Origin: Clostridia bacterium
GTDB taxonomy: Bacteria > Bacillota > Clostridia > Christensenellales > Aristaeellaceae
Direction of reading: 5' to 3'
DNA length: 64,000 nt
Assembly: GCA_017469265.1 (NCBI GenBank)
Contig: JAFUGS010000093.1
Span: 23,290 to 87,289, forward strand
The position numbers and the translations under genes were made by a program. Every line of letters begins with the position of its first letter. Position 1 is the first letter of the stretch. Below are positions 44,084 through 54,262 of this stretch, in pieces. The notes under the pieces are model-generated. The model saw only the letters and a program-made list of their open reading frames with translations. It searched no databases and was not told where the DNA came from.

Positions 44084-44956
44084 TTATTGGGAAAAGGGGA
44101 CATAGACCCCCGTCCGGAAAAACGCGTGCAGCTCCTTAAAATGGGAATGATTCCGCCAGCCGCCGCTGGTGGGATCGTACACCATGACAAATTTGCATCC
44201 CCGATGCTTTTCCCGCATGATCTTCCGCTGATCCGAGGGCACATGGTTCATGCTCCCCCACCAGACCCGCTCCAGCTTTGGCAGCTCGTACAGCGGGGAT
44301 ATATCCGTCACCAGGTTGTCCCTGGTCAGGTTCAGATCCCGCAGCTCCTTCAGCTCCGCCAGAGGGGACAGATCCGTGATGGGGGTATTGAAGCATTCCA
44401 GATAGACCAGCTTTTTGCATCCGGCGATGGGGCTGATATCCTTCAGCCCGTAGTTCGGGCTGATGATCAGCACCTCCAGATCCGGCATCCATTTCAGGAA
44501 GTTCACATCCGTCAGGTAATTATGCCCCAGATCCAGGGCCCGCATCCGGGTGCACATCCGCAGCGGGAAGAGTTCCTCCGAATTGTGGCGCTCGTCCCCC
44601 TTCATTTTTCCCGCCAGATGCAGGGTGGAAAACGCGGTCTGATCGGTCCGGATTTCATGGGGCCCGATCCGCAGGGTGAATCCGAAGAAAACATCCGGAT
44701 AGTACCGGTCGAAAAGGGCCTCCATGTCCGCCGTGGCCATGGGGGAATCATACATCCGGACTTCCCGGACTTTCGGCATGCCTTCCAGCGCGGCGATGAT
44801 CTCCGCCGGGTCGGTCACCCGCAGCCCGGCCCCGTCCAGATCCAGCACCTCCGTTTCCGGGTTCACGGGGATCTCCGCCCCGGCGGACGGAAGCGTCAGT
44901 ACCGCCGCCAGCAGCAGCGCCGCCAGCCTCCAGCCCCGGGCTTTCCCGGCCCTCAT
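44084..44956 (-). CDS. Secreted leucine-rich-repeat protein
   Basis: 290 residues with a signal peptide (MRAGKARGWRLAALLLAAVL...AGA). The centre carries four to five internalin-type repeats, for example ALDLGHNYLTDVNFLKWMP, LVYLECFNTPITDLSPLAEL and LRDLNLTRDNLVTDISPLYE. A C-terminal cap with aromatic residues ends in GVYVPFSQ. Such domains bind proteins or glycans. The start overlaps the stop of the upstream Ig-like protein gene (ATGA). Confidence 0.85.
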   Translation of the reverse strand: MRAGKARGWRLAALLLAAVLTLPSAGAEIPVNPETEVLDLDGAGLRVTDPAEIIAALEGMPKVREVRMYDSPMATADMEALFDRYYPDVFFGFTLRIGPHEIRTDQTAFSTLHLAGKMKGDERHNSEELFPLRMCTRMRALDLGHNYLTDVNFLKWMPDLEVLIISPNYGLKDISPIAGCKKLVYLECFNTPITDLSPLAELKELRDLNLTRDNLVTDISPLYELPKLERVWWGSMNHVPSDQRKIMREKHRGCKFVMVYDPTSGGWRNHSHFKELHAFFRTGVYVPFSQ

Positions 44957-46491
44957 GGGACGACCTCCATGATCCAGGGATCCTTCTCGGTGCCGCTGCC
45001 CCCGGTGACCTTCAGTTTGCTCAGGTCCACGATGGTGGCCGGCCGTACGCCGATTCGGACGGAAGCCATATTGCTCCAGCTCAGGTGGCCGTTGGCGCCC
45101 ACAATGCCCGACATATAATAACCGGGACGCCGTTTGATCGCCCAGTAGGGGGAGGAACCGCCATAATTCATTCCCTTATAGTTCACCACCACGTCCAGAT
45201 TATAGTTGGGCGTATCCTTTTTCCAGTCCGGATACGGGACCTTGGCCGCCGCGTAGGGGGTCGGGTAGGCCTTCCGCCTGCCGCTTTCCGGAATGGCTCT
45301 CTCCCCGTCGTTTTCGATGGTGTTTCCGTGGTGGGTTTTCGGGAAGCCGAACAGCTCGTTTTTCATGTCCGCGTAGGTCATGATATAGAACAGATCCTTG
45401 CCGTAGGGGAATCTCTCCTTTTCCTCCGGAGTCAGGGGTTCCCCGCTTCCCTCCTGGTATCCGGGTTTCTCCGGCACATCCGTCTCACCCTTGATGGATT
45501 CCGTAATCTTATGCGGCACGATGGCGGAGCTGAAATCCTGGTTTTCGAACATGACCTCCGCCATTTCTCCGTTCAGCCAGAAATAGATGTCCGTCTCCTC
45601 ATAGGGGGTATTGTACCTGCTCTTGAATTTCTTTTTGTTTTTGACCGCCGTGTCGTAGTCCTCAATCTTCAGCATCTGCATCGCGTCGATGACGTTTTCC
45701 GTGATCAGCTGGGCGATATTGCCCTCCCGGGACAGCACCCGCCACACCAGCGGCGCCCTGGTCCCATCCGCCTCATAGTAATAGGTCCCCAGCTGCAGAA
45801 ACTGGTATTCCTCTTTCGCCTTCTCGTCGAAGCCCCGGATCTCCGGATTCATCAGCTCGCCGGAGGCTTCCGCGCTGGCCGCGGCGACAGGGCCTGCCGC
45901 TCCCAGGGTCGAGGCCGCTTCCTCTTCGCTCTCCGCTTCAGCCTCATCCGCTTCCTCCGCGGATGCTTCGGACGCGTCCGGCTCTTCCGCTTCCCCGGTT
46001 TCCTCCGCGCCGTCGCCGGCCTCCTCCGCGTCCGCGTCCTTCAGATCCGCCGTGCTGTCGGCATCGGCCGTCGTTTCCGCGGCTTCATTTTCCGCGTCCG
46101 CCGCCTCATAGCCCTCCATCAGCAGCAGCGCCTCATCCGTGTCGACGCCGGCGCCGGCCTTGCCGATGTGGCAGTGCACCCGCCAGCCGGCCATCTCCGC
46201 CGGGATGTTTTTCAGCCGGATGGTCAGGGTATTGGGATTCTGAACCTTCAGCCCCGGAAACCGCTCCGACAGCTTTCTTCCGGTAATGTCCTCCTGGCCG
46301 TCCGGGCTCACGAAGTGCCAGGTAATGCCGGAATTGCCGGCTCCCCGGGCCTTCACGGTGAAAGTAGCCGATCCTCCCGGCTGCGTGGTCTGCGTCTCCG
46401 GCTGACCGGTGATGGTAACCTCCGCCAGCGCGCCTGATACGCAGCTCAGCAGCATGCACAGCGCGCCCAGCATGGCCAGTAATCGTCTCAT
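44953..46491 (-). CDS. Secreted Ig-like protein with acidic linker and DUF6273-like domain
   Basis: 512 residues from the second of two adjacent ATGs (46491), which has the better distance to GGAGGG. Signal peptide to residue 24; an Ig-like domain of about 100 residues opening with ITGQPETQTTQPGGSATFTV; a linker of about 80 residues almost wholly A, E and D; then a C-terminal domain with LGTYYYEADGTRAPLVWRVL, YFWLNGEMAEVMF and SVRIGVRPATIVDL, which resembles DUF6273. Proposed roles are adhesion or wall-associated sensing. First gene of the six-gene envelope unit. Confidence 0.8.
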   Translation of the reverse strand: MRRLLAMLGALCMLLSCVSGALAEVTITGQPETQTTQPGGSATFTVKARGAGNSGITWHFVSPDGQEDITGRKLSERFPGLKVQNPNTLTIRLKNIPAEMAGWRVHCHIGKAGAGVDTDEALLLMEGYEAADAENEAAETTADADSTADLKDADAEEAGDGAEETGEAEEPDASEASAEEADEAEAESEEEAASTLGAAGPVAAASAEASGELMNPEIRGFDEKAKEEYQFLQLGTYYYEADGTRAPLVWRVLSREGNIAQLITENVIDAMQMLKIEDYDTAVKNKKKFKSRYNTPYEETDIYFWLNGEMAEVMFENQDFSSAIVPHKITESIKGETDVPEKPGYQEGSGEPLTPEEKERFPYGKDLFYIMTYADMKNELFGFPKTHHGNTIENDGERAIPESGRRKAYPTPYAAAKVPYPDWKKDTPNYNLDVVVNYKGMNYGGSSPYWAIKRRPGYYMSGIVGANGHLSWSNMASVRIGVRPATIVDLSKLKVTGGSGTEKDPWIMEVVP

Positions 46492-46531
46492 CATTTTCCC
46501 TCCGGCTTTGATCGCCCATCTGGTCCTTTTG

Positions 46532-47680
<1,149 letters not shown>

Positions 47681-47683
47681 TTA

Positions 47684-48529
47684 TTACAGCAGCGGGAGGG
47701 TGTCCTCTGCCGCTTCTTCCGCCGCGTCCGCCGCGTTTTCTTCCTCTTCTTCCGGATCCACCGGCACATACAGTCTTCCGTTGTACTGCCGGAAGGTCCG
47801 GATCACCTGGGGGCTCAGCCTGACCTCCCGGGGCCGTCTCGCCTCCTCCGTGTCCTCCGGCACGGTCAGCAGATCCCGGTACAGGCTCCACACATTCCCC
47901 TCCGGCATCACGTAGAAGCGCATGAGCTTCCGGGTGGTCGGATGCCGAAAGCTGAGCTTGTATCCCCACAGGGCGATCTGCTGCCCGGGAATCCCGCCGC
48001 CGTACCGGTTATCCCCCCACAGGGGCGCTCCGGCGTGGCTCATCTGGACCCGGATCTGATGCTTCCTCCCGGTTTCCAGCTTCAGCGCGCACAGGGAAGT
48101 GCCGTCCCGCCGGCTCAGGGTGCGTCCGTGCAGAATCGCCTGCTTCCCGTCCTTCTCGTCCGCCTCGCAGACGACGACCCTGTTCCGGATCGGGTCCTGC
48201 CGCAGGTAATCCGTCAGCGTGAAGCTGTCCTCCATTTCCCCGCAGGCGATGCAAAGGTATTCCCGCCCCATCTCGTGGGTCCGCATCTGCTCGCTCAGCC
48301 GGCCGGCCGCCTTGCTGGTCCGGGCGAACACCATCAGCCCGCCCACGGGCCGGTCCAGCCGGTGCACCAGCCCCAGGTACACGTTCCCCGGCTTCTGATA
48401 CGTGGTCCGGATATACTCCTTCAGGATGGACAGCAGATCCGTGTCCCCGGTCTGATCCGCCTGGGACAGCATGTTCGGCGGTTTCACAGCCACGATGACG
48501 TGGTTGTCCTCGTAAAGGATATCAGGCAT
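47684..48529 (-). CDS. RluA-family RNA pseudouridine synthase
   Basis: 281 residues. The catalytic aspartate is in GLVHRLDRPVGGLMVFART; other family segments are KPPNMLSQAD, ETGRKHQIRVQMSHAGAPLWGD and ALWGYKLSF. No N-terminal S4 domain. The C-terminal 70 residues are a variable acidic tail. It converts uridine to pseudouridine in rRNA or tRNA; the exact site cannot be given. The gene sits 47 bases downstream of a methyltransferase gene and 24 upstream of tgt, a small RNA-modification cluster. Confidence 0.92.
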   Translation of the reverse strand: MPDILYEDNHVIVAVKPPNMLSQADQTGDTDLLSILKEYIRTTYQKPGNVYLGLVHRLDRPVGGLMVFARTSKAAGRLSEQMRTHEMGREYLCIACGEMEDSFTLTDYLRQDPIRNRVVVCEADEKDGKQAILHGRTLSRRDGTSLCALKLETGRKHQIRVQMSHAGAPLWGDNRYGGGIPGQQIALWGYKLSFRHPTTRKLMRFYVMPEGNVWSLYRDLLTVPEDTEEARRPREVRLSPQVIRTFRQYNGRLYVPVDPEEEEENAADAAEEAAEDTLPLL

Positions 48530-48576
48530 GGGCTCTCCTCCTCCGCCGTTTTCCGCCCAGGCCGCCCGGGCGTTCC

Positions 48577-49440
48577 TCAGTCATGGGTCCACCGGCCGCT
48601 GGCTCCGCAGGGCAGCACCCCGCCGCTGGCCACCGGCAGGCACAGCTCCTCGCTGTCCGTCCGTCCGCCAAACCGGCTTCGGACGCATTTTTCCATCATG
48701 TTGCTCAGTACGCTGGCCTGGAATCCGGTGGTATAGCTGTTGATCAGGAAAAACAGCGGTTCCTCGCTCAGGCACTGGCTGCAGGTCTCCACCAGGCCGT
48801 ACAGCTCGTTTTCCAGCTTCCAGACCTCCCCGGAGGGCCCCCGCCCGTAGCTGGGCGGATCCATCAGGATGCCGTCATACCGGTTTCCCCGCCGGATTTC
48901 CCGGCGTACGAAGCTGAGCGCGTCCTCCACAATCCATCGGCAGCTGGTTTCCGGCAGGCTGCTCAGCTCCCGGTTTTCCTTGGCCCACTGCACCATGCCC
49001 TTCGCCGCGTCCACATGGGTCACATGCGCGCCGGCCGAAGCGCAGGCCAGGGTCGCCGCGCCCGTGTATCCAAAAAGGTTCAGCACCTTCAGCCCCTTCC
49101 GCCCGTCCCGGCGGATCTGCTCCCGCATCCAGGCCCAGTTGTCCGCCTGCTCGGGAAAAAGGCCCGTGTGCTTGAAGCCCGTCGGCCGCACATAAAAGGT
49201 AAGATCCCCCCAGGCCACGGTCCATCTTTCCGGCAGCTTCCGGCGGAACTCCCACTGTCCGCCGCCCCGCTCACTCCGGTGGTAAACCGCGTCCGCCCGG
49301 CTCCACAGGTTCTCATCAGACTTCGGCCAGATGGTCTGGGGATCCGGCCGCCGCAGCAGGTACTCTCCCCACCGTTCCAGCTTCTCCCCGTCCCCGGTGT
49401 CCAGCACCTCGTAGTCCTTCCACCCTGTCGCAAGGAACAT
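48577..49440 (-). CDS. Class I SAM methyltransferase, RlmI-like
   Basis: 287 residues. SAM motif I is VLNLFGYTGAATLACASAGA, followed by VTHVDAAKGMVQWAKEN and the catalytic-type motif ILMDPPSYGRGPSGEVW. These are as in the RlmI/RlmK group that methylates cytosine or guanine in 23S rRNA, though the PUA domain of true RlmI is absent. The DPPSYG motif suggests an N- or C5-base methyltransferase; the target is unknown. The gene lies between the GH4-like and RluA genes. Confidence 0.85.
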   Translation of the reverse strand: MFLATGWKDYEVLDTGDGEKLERWGEYLLRRPDPQTIWPKSDENLWSRADAVYHRSERGGGQWEFRRKLPERWTVAWGDLTFYVRPTGFKHTGLFPEQADNWAWMREQIRRDGRKGLKVLNLFGYTGAATLACASAGAHVTHVDAAKGMVQWAKENRELSSLPETSCRWIVEDALSFVRREIRRGNRYDGILMDPPSYGRGPSGEVWKLENELYGLVETCSQCLSEEPLFFLINSYTTGFQASVLSNMMEKCVRSRFGGRTDSEELCLPVASGGVLPCGASGRWTHD

Positions 49441-49458
49441 GCTCTTTCTCCTTCGTCT

Positions 49459-50784
49459 CTATGCCTCGTCCCGCCACAGGGGCAGTACATCCTCATGCAT
49501 GCGGATCAGCGCCGTCGCCACCTCCTGGCAGTACAGCCGGTCCAGTCCGTCCAGGGCCGGATCCGTCTCCAGCGCTTCCCGCAGGGCTTCCCGGTCTCCC
49601 TGGGCCGCGCGGGCCGCCAGCCGGTTCACCGCGTCCACTTCGGTCAGGATCTCCGCCAGCGCGGGCGGAGCCTGGATTCCCTGGGGCTGAATCTCCCCCG
49701 CCCGCAGCCGCAGGCTGGTCTCCACCACCGCCGCCCCCGGCAGCTGGGGCATCTCTCCCCGATTCTCGTGCGCCACCGCCGGGTATTCCCCGTCTTCCTT
49801 CCGCAGCACGGCCAGGGCCAGCCGCATGGGCCGGATCGGCGGCGCCTTGGAAAGCAGCAGCAGCTGGGCCATGGCGCCTTCGCCGGCCTCCGCCCCCTGC
49901 TCCCGCACGGTGTTCATATACAGGATGCGTTCCTTCCGCCGCTCCACGGTTTCACCGAATTCCGGCCGTTCCTCCGGGATGTAGTCCGGCTGAGCGGGCA
50001 GAAATTCCGCGTGATCCGTCACATCCCCGACGGCCAGCGCGTCCCACCATCCCAGCCATCTCCGGGTCAGCTGCCCCAGCTCACCGGCCTTCGCCGCCTT
50101 CTTCAGCCTGGGCAGGTAATCCATCCCGCTGTCCCGGTCCTTCATCTCCAGCAGAAAGCTGAATCCGGGCAGCCCCGCGATCACCGGCGCCATCCGCTCC
50201 GGCTTTCCCTGCAGCCTTTTGGCCAGGGTATCCAGCCCGTTGGCGCCCTTCCAGGGCGTCCGTCCCATCCCCAGGCATTTGAATCCCCGGTCCAGAAAAA
50301 TCCGCGTGGTCCTGGCCACCGGCTGGCCCAGGTTGATCACCAGCGCTTCCGGGCAGCTTTCCGCCATCGCTTCGCAGAGGTCCAGCACCGCCTGTCCGGC
50401 CCGCAGCGTGTGCATCAGACCCTCCAGGCCGCCGTTCACCCGCGCCTGATCCGTCAGCCCGGGATCCTCCGTGTCTTCCTCGTTTCCGCTTTCCAGGGCG
50501 CTCCGGTCCTGAAAAAAGCGGCTGGCCGCCTGGGGATCCCCCGCGTACAGGACGCAGTCCGCGCCGCGGAGCGCCTCCGCCCGGTCTCCGGTGGCCCGCA
50601 GGCTGCCGCCCAGGCCCGCCTTCCGAAGGATGGCTTCGCTGTATCCCTGCAGCACCTCCGCCATGGCGGGGTTCCGTTCCTCCACCAGGATTTCCGCGTT
50701 CTTTTCCTTTCCCGCGAAAAGAAGGTCGGTTAAAAGGGCGGGCAGGAGCATCGGAATGTCCTGCCCGATCAATGTGATTTTCAT
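49459..50784 (-). CDS. GH4-like protein with altered active-site motifs
   Basis: 441 residues from ATG 50784 (GGGAG upstream). The Rossmann-like start MKITLIGQD, the segment VLYAG in the NAD-site region, and INLGQPVARTT and LGMGRTPWKG in mid-protein align in order with GH4 enzymes (MelA/AglA type). However, the metal- and substrate-site motifs differ: GH4 proteins normally have an INxxNP-like and a GxCHG-like segment, and here the Cys and His ligands are missing. It may be a non-catalytic or reprogrammed homologue. It sits between ileS and RNA-modification genes, an odd place for a glycosidase. Confidence 0.62.
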   Translation of the reverse strand: MKITLIGQDIPMLLPALLTDLLFAGKEKNAEILVEERNPAMAEVLQGYSEAILRKAGLGGSLRATGDRAEALRGADCVLYAGDPQAASRFFQDRSALESGNEEDTEDPGLTDQARVNGGLEGLMHTLRAGQAVLDLCEAMAESCPEALVINLGQPVARTTRIFLDRGFKCLGMGRTPWKGANGLDTLAKRLQGKPERMAPVIAGLPGFSFLLEMKDRDSGMDYLPRLKKAAKAGELGQLTRRWLGWWDALAVGDVTDHAEFLPAQPDYIPEERPEFGETVERRKERILYMNTVREQGAEAGEGAMAQLLLLSKAPPIRPMRLALAVLRKEDGEYPAVAHENRGEMPQLPGAAVVETSLRLRAGEIQPQGIQAPPALAEILTEVDAVNRLAARAAQGDREALREALETDPALDGLDRLYCQEVATALIRMHEDVLPLWRDEA

Positions 50785-50875
50785 GCGTTCTCCCAAAGGT
50801 CCGCGTCCGCCCCCGGCGGCGCGTGCCGGGTGGGGCGGCGCGTCTCCGCCGCCCCGTTCCGGCCCCGGCCGGTGC

Positions 50876-53800
50876 TTACGCCTGCTTCAGCGCCAGCACC
50901 GCCTGCTTTCCGTTAATATCCCACTCCGCGGCGGTCCAGCCATCCTCTGCCGCGCCGCTCTCCAGCGACAGCGCCAGGGTGCCGCGGGCGATCATGTCCT
51001 TCCCGGCTTCCATGGCCGCGCCCAGCTCCGCGTCCGCCGTGTAGCGGATATGGATCCGATCCGTCACCTCGAAGCCCGCTTCCTTCCGCATGGTCTGGAT
51101 CTTGCTGATCACCTCCCGGGCGTATCCCTCCTGGATCAGCTCCCCGGTCAGGTTCGTATCCAGCACCACCGTCACGCCCTTGTCCATCTGGGAGGTGAAG
51201 CCCGGCTTCTGCATCGGGGATGTCAGCACGTCGTCCTTCGCCAGGGTCACGGTCGTCCCCTCGATGTCGAAGGAAACCTCCTCGCCCCGCTCAAAGGCAT
51301 CCACCACGTCGTTTCCGTCCAGGGTGTTCAGCTTCTGCCCGATCTTCCCCAACAGCTTGCCGTACTTCGGCCCCAGGGTCCGCATCTGCGGCTTCAGCTG
51401 CCAGGTGGTGAAGGCCCGCGCGTCCTCGGTGAAGATGACCTCCTTCACGTTCAGCTCGTCCGCGCACAGCGCCTGATAGGCCTCGTCAAACTGCGCGCCC
51501 TTGACATACATCCGCCCCAGGGGCTGGCGCACCTTCAGGCTGGCAGCGTTCCGGCAGGCCCGTCCCAGCTGGATGGTCTCCAGCAGCGCGGCCATCTGCC
51601 GCTCCATGTCCGGGTCGATCCGGCTGGCGTCGGACACCGGGAAGTCGCACAGGTGCACGCTCTCCGGCGCGCCGGGCACGTTGTTCACCACCAGGTTCTG
51701 ATAGATCTCCTCGCTCAGGAAGGGGATGAAGGGCGCGCATACCTTCGCCAGCTCCACCAGCACGTGGTACAGGGTCGCAAAGGCGGCTTCCTTGTCCCCG
51801 GCCATGCCCTTGCCCCAGAAGCGCTCCCGGCCCCGGCGGACATACCAGTTGCTCAGGTCGTCCACGAAGGCGGCGATGGCGGCGGTGGGCTCGCTGACCC
51901 GGTAATTGGCCAGGTCATCGTCCACCCGGGCGATCAGGGTATTCAGCCGGCTCAGGATCCACCGGTCCATCAGCGTCAGCTCCACTTTATCCAGCGGATG
52001 CGCCAGCGGATCGAATCCGTCGATCTGCGCGTACATGGCGAAGAAGGCGTAGGTGTTCTGCAGCGTGGACAGGAATTTCCGGATGCCCTCCTGCACGGCC
52101 TCCTCGGAGAACCGCTTGGGCAGCCAGGGAGCGGACGTGGTGTAGAAATACCACCGCAGCGCGTCCGCGCCGAATTTGTCCAGCATGGCGAAGGGGTCCA
52201 CCACGTTGCCCAGGTGCTTGGACATCTTCCGCCCTTCCGCGTCCTGCACATGGCCCATGACGATGCAGTTCTTGAACGGCGCCCGGTCGAACAGCACTGT
52301 GGAGATGGCCTCCAGCGTGTAGAACCATCCGCGGGTCTGGTCAATGGCTTCGCTGATGAAATCCGCCGGAAAATTCTTTTCGAATTCTTCCCTGTGTTCG
52401 AAGGGATAGTGCCACTGGGCGAAGGGCATGGAGCCGGAGTCATACCAGCAGTCAATAACCTCCTTCACCCGGTGCATCTCGCCGCCGCACTGCGGGCACC
52501 GCAGCGTAACCCTGTCGATGAAGGGGCGGTGCAGCTCAATATCCTCCCCGGGATCTTCCACCGCCATCTCCCGCAGCTCCGCGCGGCTGCCGATGACATG
52601 CATGTGGCCGCACGCGCACTGCCATACGGGCAGGGGCGTTCCCCAGTACCGCTCCCGGCTCAGGCCCCAGTCAATGACGTTCTCCAGGAAGTTGCCCATC
52701 CGGCCTTCCTTGATGTTGTCCGGCATCCAGTTCACGGTCCGGTTGTTCCGCACCAGGTGATCCCGCACCGCGGTCATCTTGATGAACCAGGTGGGCCGGG
52801 CATAGTACAGCAGCGGCGTGTCGCACCGCCAGCAGAAGGGATAATCATGGGCAAAGGGTACGCCCGCGAACAGCAGCCCCCGATCCTTCAGGTCCTGCAG
52901 GATCATCGGGTCGGCGTCCTTCACGAACACCCCCGCCCAGGCGGTTCCTTCCACGAATCTGCCCTGGGTATCCACCAGGTTGACAAAGGGCAGCCCGTTC
53001 TCCCGGCACACCCGGTTGTCGTCCTCGCCGTAGGCCGGAGCGATGTGCACGATGCCCGTGCCGTCCTCCATCGTGACGTAGTTGTCGCACACGACGAACC
53101 ACGCCTTCTTATCCGGCTCCTGGAAGCGGTACAGCGGCTCGTACTCCGTCCCCCGCAGGCTTTCCCCGGGAAATTCCGCCGTGATCTCCACTTCCCGGCC
53201 CTCGAACACCTTCTCCACCAGGGCTTTGGCCATCATGTAGGTCTGCCCGTCCACGGTGAAGCGGCAGTACGTGTCCGTGGGATTCACGCACAGCGCCAGG
53301 TTGCTGGGCAGCGTCCAGGGCGTCGTGGTCCAGGCCAGCAGGAAGGTGTCCTTCTCCCCCTTCACCGGAAAGCGGACAAACGCGGAAATCTCCTTCACGT
53401 TCTTGTAGCCCTGCGCCACCTCGTGGCTGGACAGGGCGGTCCCGCACCGCGGGCAGTAAGGCACGATCTTGTGTCCCTGGTACAGCAGTCCCTTCTCGTG
53501 GATCTGCTTCAGGCTCCACCATTCGCTCTCGATGTAGTTGTTTTCATAGGTGATGTAGGGATGCTCCATGTCCGCCCAGTAACCCACCTGGTCGGACATT
53601 TTCTCCCATTCATGCAGATATTTCCAGACGCTCTTCTTGCATTCGCCGATGAAGGGCTCGATGCCGTATTTCTCGATCTGCGGCTTTCCGTCCAGCCCGA
53701 GGCTCTTTTCCACTTCCAGCTCCACCGGCAGGCCATGGGTGTCCCATCCCGCGATGCGCAGGGCGCTCTTCCCCTTCATGGTCTGGTACCGGGGAAACAG

Positions 53801-53998
53801 GTCCTTGATGACCCGGGTCTCAATATGTCCGATATGCGGCTTGCCGTTGGCCGTGGGCGGCCCGTCAAAGAAAGTGAACTGGGGATTTCCGTCCCGCAGG
53901 TGGAAGGATTTCCGGATGATGTCCTTCTCCTTCCAAAGCTGGGCAACCTCCCGCTCCCGGTCCACGAAATGCATGTCCGTCGCGACTTTATTGTACAT
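50876..53998 (-). CDS. ileS: Isoleucyl-tRNA synthetase, type 2
   Basis: 1040 residues. HIGH motif in DGPPTANGKPHIGHIE near residue 55, KMSKS-type motif EGRKMSKHLGN near residue 592, and the editing domain (TTTPWTLPSNLALCV, with GTGIVHIAPAYGEDD). Length and motifs match the eukaryote-like IleS2 form, which is typically less sensitive to mupirocin. AGGAGG precedes ATG 53998. The leader is only about 85 bases, too short for a T-box, unlike many ileS genes of Bacillota. Confidence 0.96.
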   Translation of the reverse strand: MYNKVATDMHFVDREREVAQLWKEKDIIRKSFHLRDGNPQFTFFDGPPTANGKPHIGHIETRVIKDLFPRYQTMKGKSALRIAGWDTHGLPVELEVEKSLGLDGKPQIEKYGIEPFIGECKKSVWKYLHEWEKMSDQVGYWADMEHPYITYENNYIESEWWSLKQIHEKGLLYQGHKIVPYCPRCGTALSSHEVAQGYKNVKEISAFVRFPVKGEKDTFLLAWTTTPWTLPSNLALCVNPTDTYCRFTVDGQTYMMAKALVEKVFEGREVEITAEFPGESLRGTEYEPLYRFQEPDKKAWFVVCDNYVTMEDGTGIVHIAPAYGEDDNRVCRENGLPFVNLVDTQGRFVEGTAWAGVFVKDADPMILQDLKDRGLLFAGVPFAHDYPFCWRCDTPLLYYARPTWFIKMTAVRDHLVRNNRTVNWMPDNIKEGRMGNFLENVIDWGLSRERYWGTPLPVWQCACGHMHVIGSRAELREMAVEDPGEDIELHRPFIDRVTLRCPQCGGEMHRVKEVIDCWYDSGSMPFAQWHYPFEHREEFEKNFPADFISEAIDQTRGWFYTLEAISTVLFDRAPFKNCIVMGHVQDAEGRKMSKHLGNVVDPFAMLDKFGADALRWYFYTTSAPWLPKRFSEEAVQEGIRKFLSTLQNTYAFFAMYAQIDGFDPLAHPLDKVELTLMDRWILSRLNTLIARVDDDLANYRVSEPTAAIAAFVDDLSNWYVRRGRERFWGKGMAGDKEAAFATLYHVLVELAKVCAPFIPFLSEEIYQNLVVNNVPGAPESVHLCDFPVSDASRIDPDMERQMAALLETIQLGRACRNAASLKVRQPLGRMYVKGAQFDEAYQALCADELNVKEVIFTEDARAFTTWQLKPQMRTLGPKYGKLLGKIGQKLNTLDGNDVVDAFERGEEVSFDIEGTTVTLAKDDVLTSPMQKPGFTSQMDKGVTVVLDTNLTGELIQEGYAREVISKIQTMRKEAGFEVTDRIHIRYTADAELGAAMEAGKDMIARGTLALSLESGAAEDGWTAAEWDINGKQAVLALKQA

Positions 53999-54083
53999 GG
54001 GTTTTCCTACCTCCTGCTTGACTTTCCGCCTCCCGTGTCCCGGGCCGTTTCAGAGCCGCCGACCGGAGCCAGAACAATTTTTT

Positions 54084-54112
54084 ATTATACCCTTTTTTCC
54101 CTTTGTTTTAAA
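54084..54112 (-). promoter_or_regulatory. Promoter of ileS
   Basis: Minus strand TTTAAA (54107-54112), 17-base spacer, perfect TATAAT (54084-54089), directly after the terminator of the upstream gene. Confidence 0.7.
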
Positions 54113-54123
54113 GCCCCCGCCGC

Positions 54124-54154
54124 AAAAAAATCCGTGCCCCCCTCGGGGCACGGA
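54124..54154 (-). terminator. Terminator of the beta-lactamase-fold gene
   Basis: Perfect ten-base-pair stem TCCGTGCCCC/GGGGCACGGA with loop GAGG, then seven T residues on the minus strand. It is 108 bases past the stop at 54263. Confidence 0.92.
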
Positions 54155-54262
54155 ATCGGTTCCTTTTTATCTGGATGCACCGCCCGCACGGATTCCCGTT
54201 TTTCAGCCCGGCCGCGCTGTTCCTCGCCGCCCGGCGCGGCCTGTCCGCCGCCGTCCCCGCGC

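Noticed and set aside
53999-54083. T-box leader for ileS
   Set aside because: The promoter lies about 85 bases from the start codon and there is no T-box sequence or antiterminator in that space.
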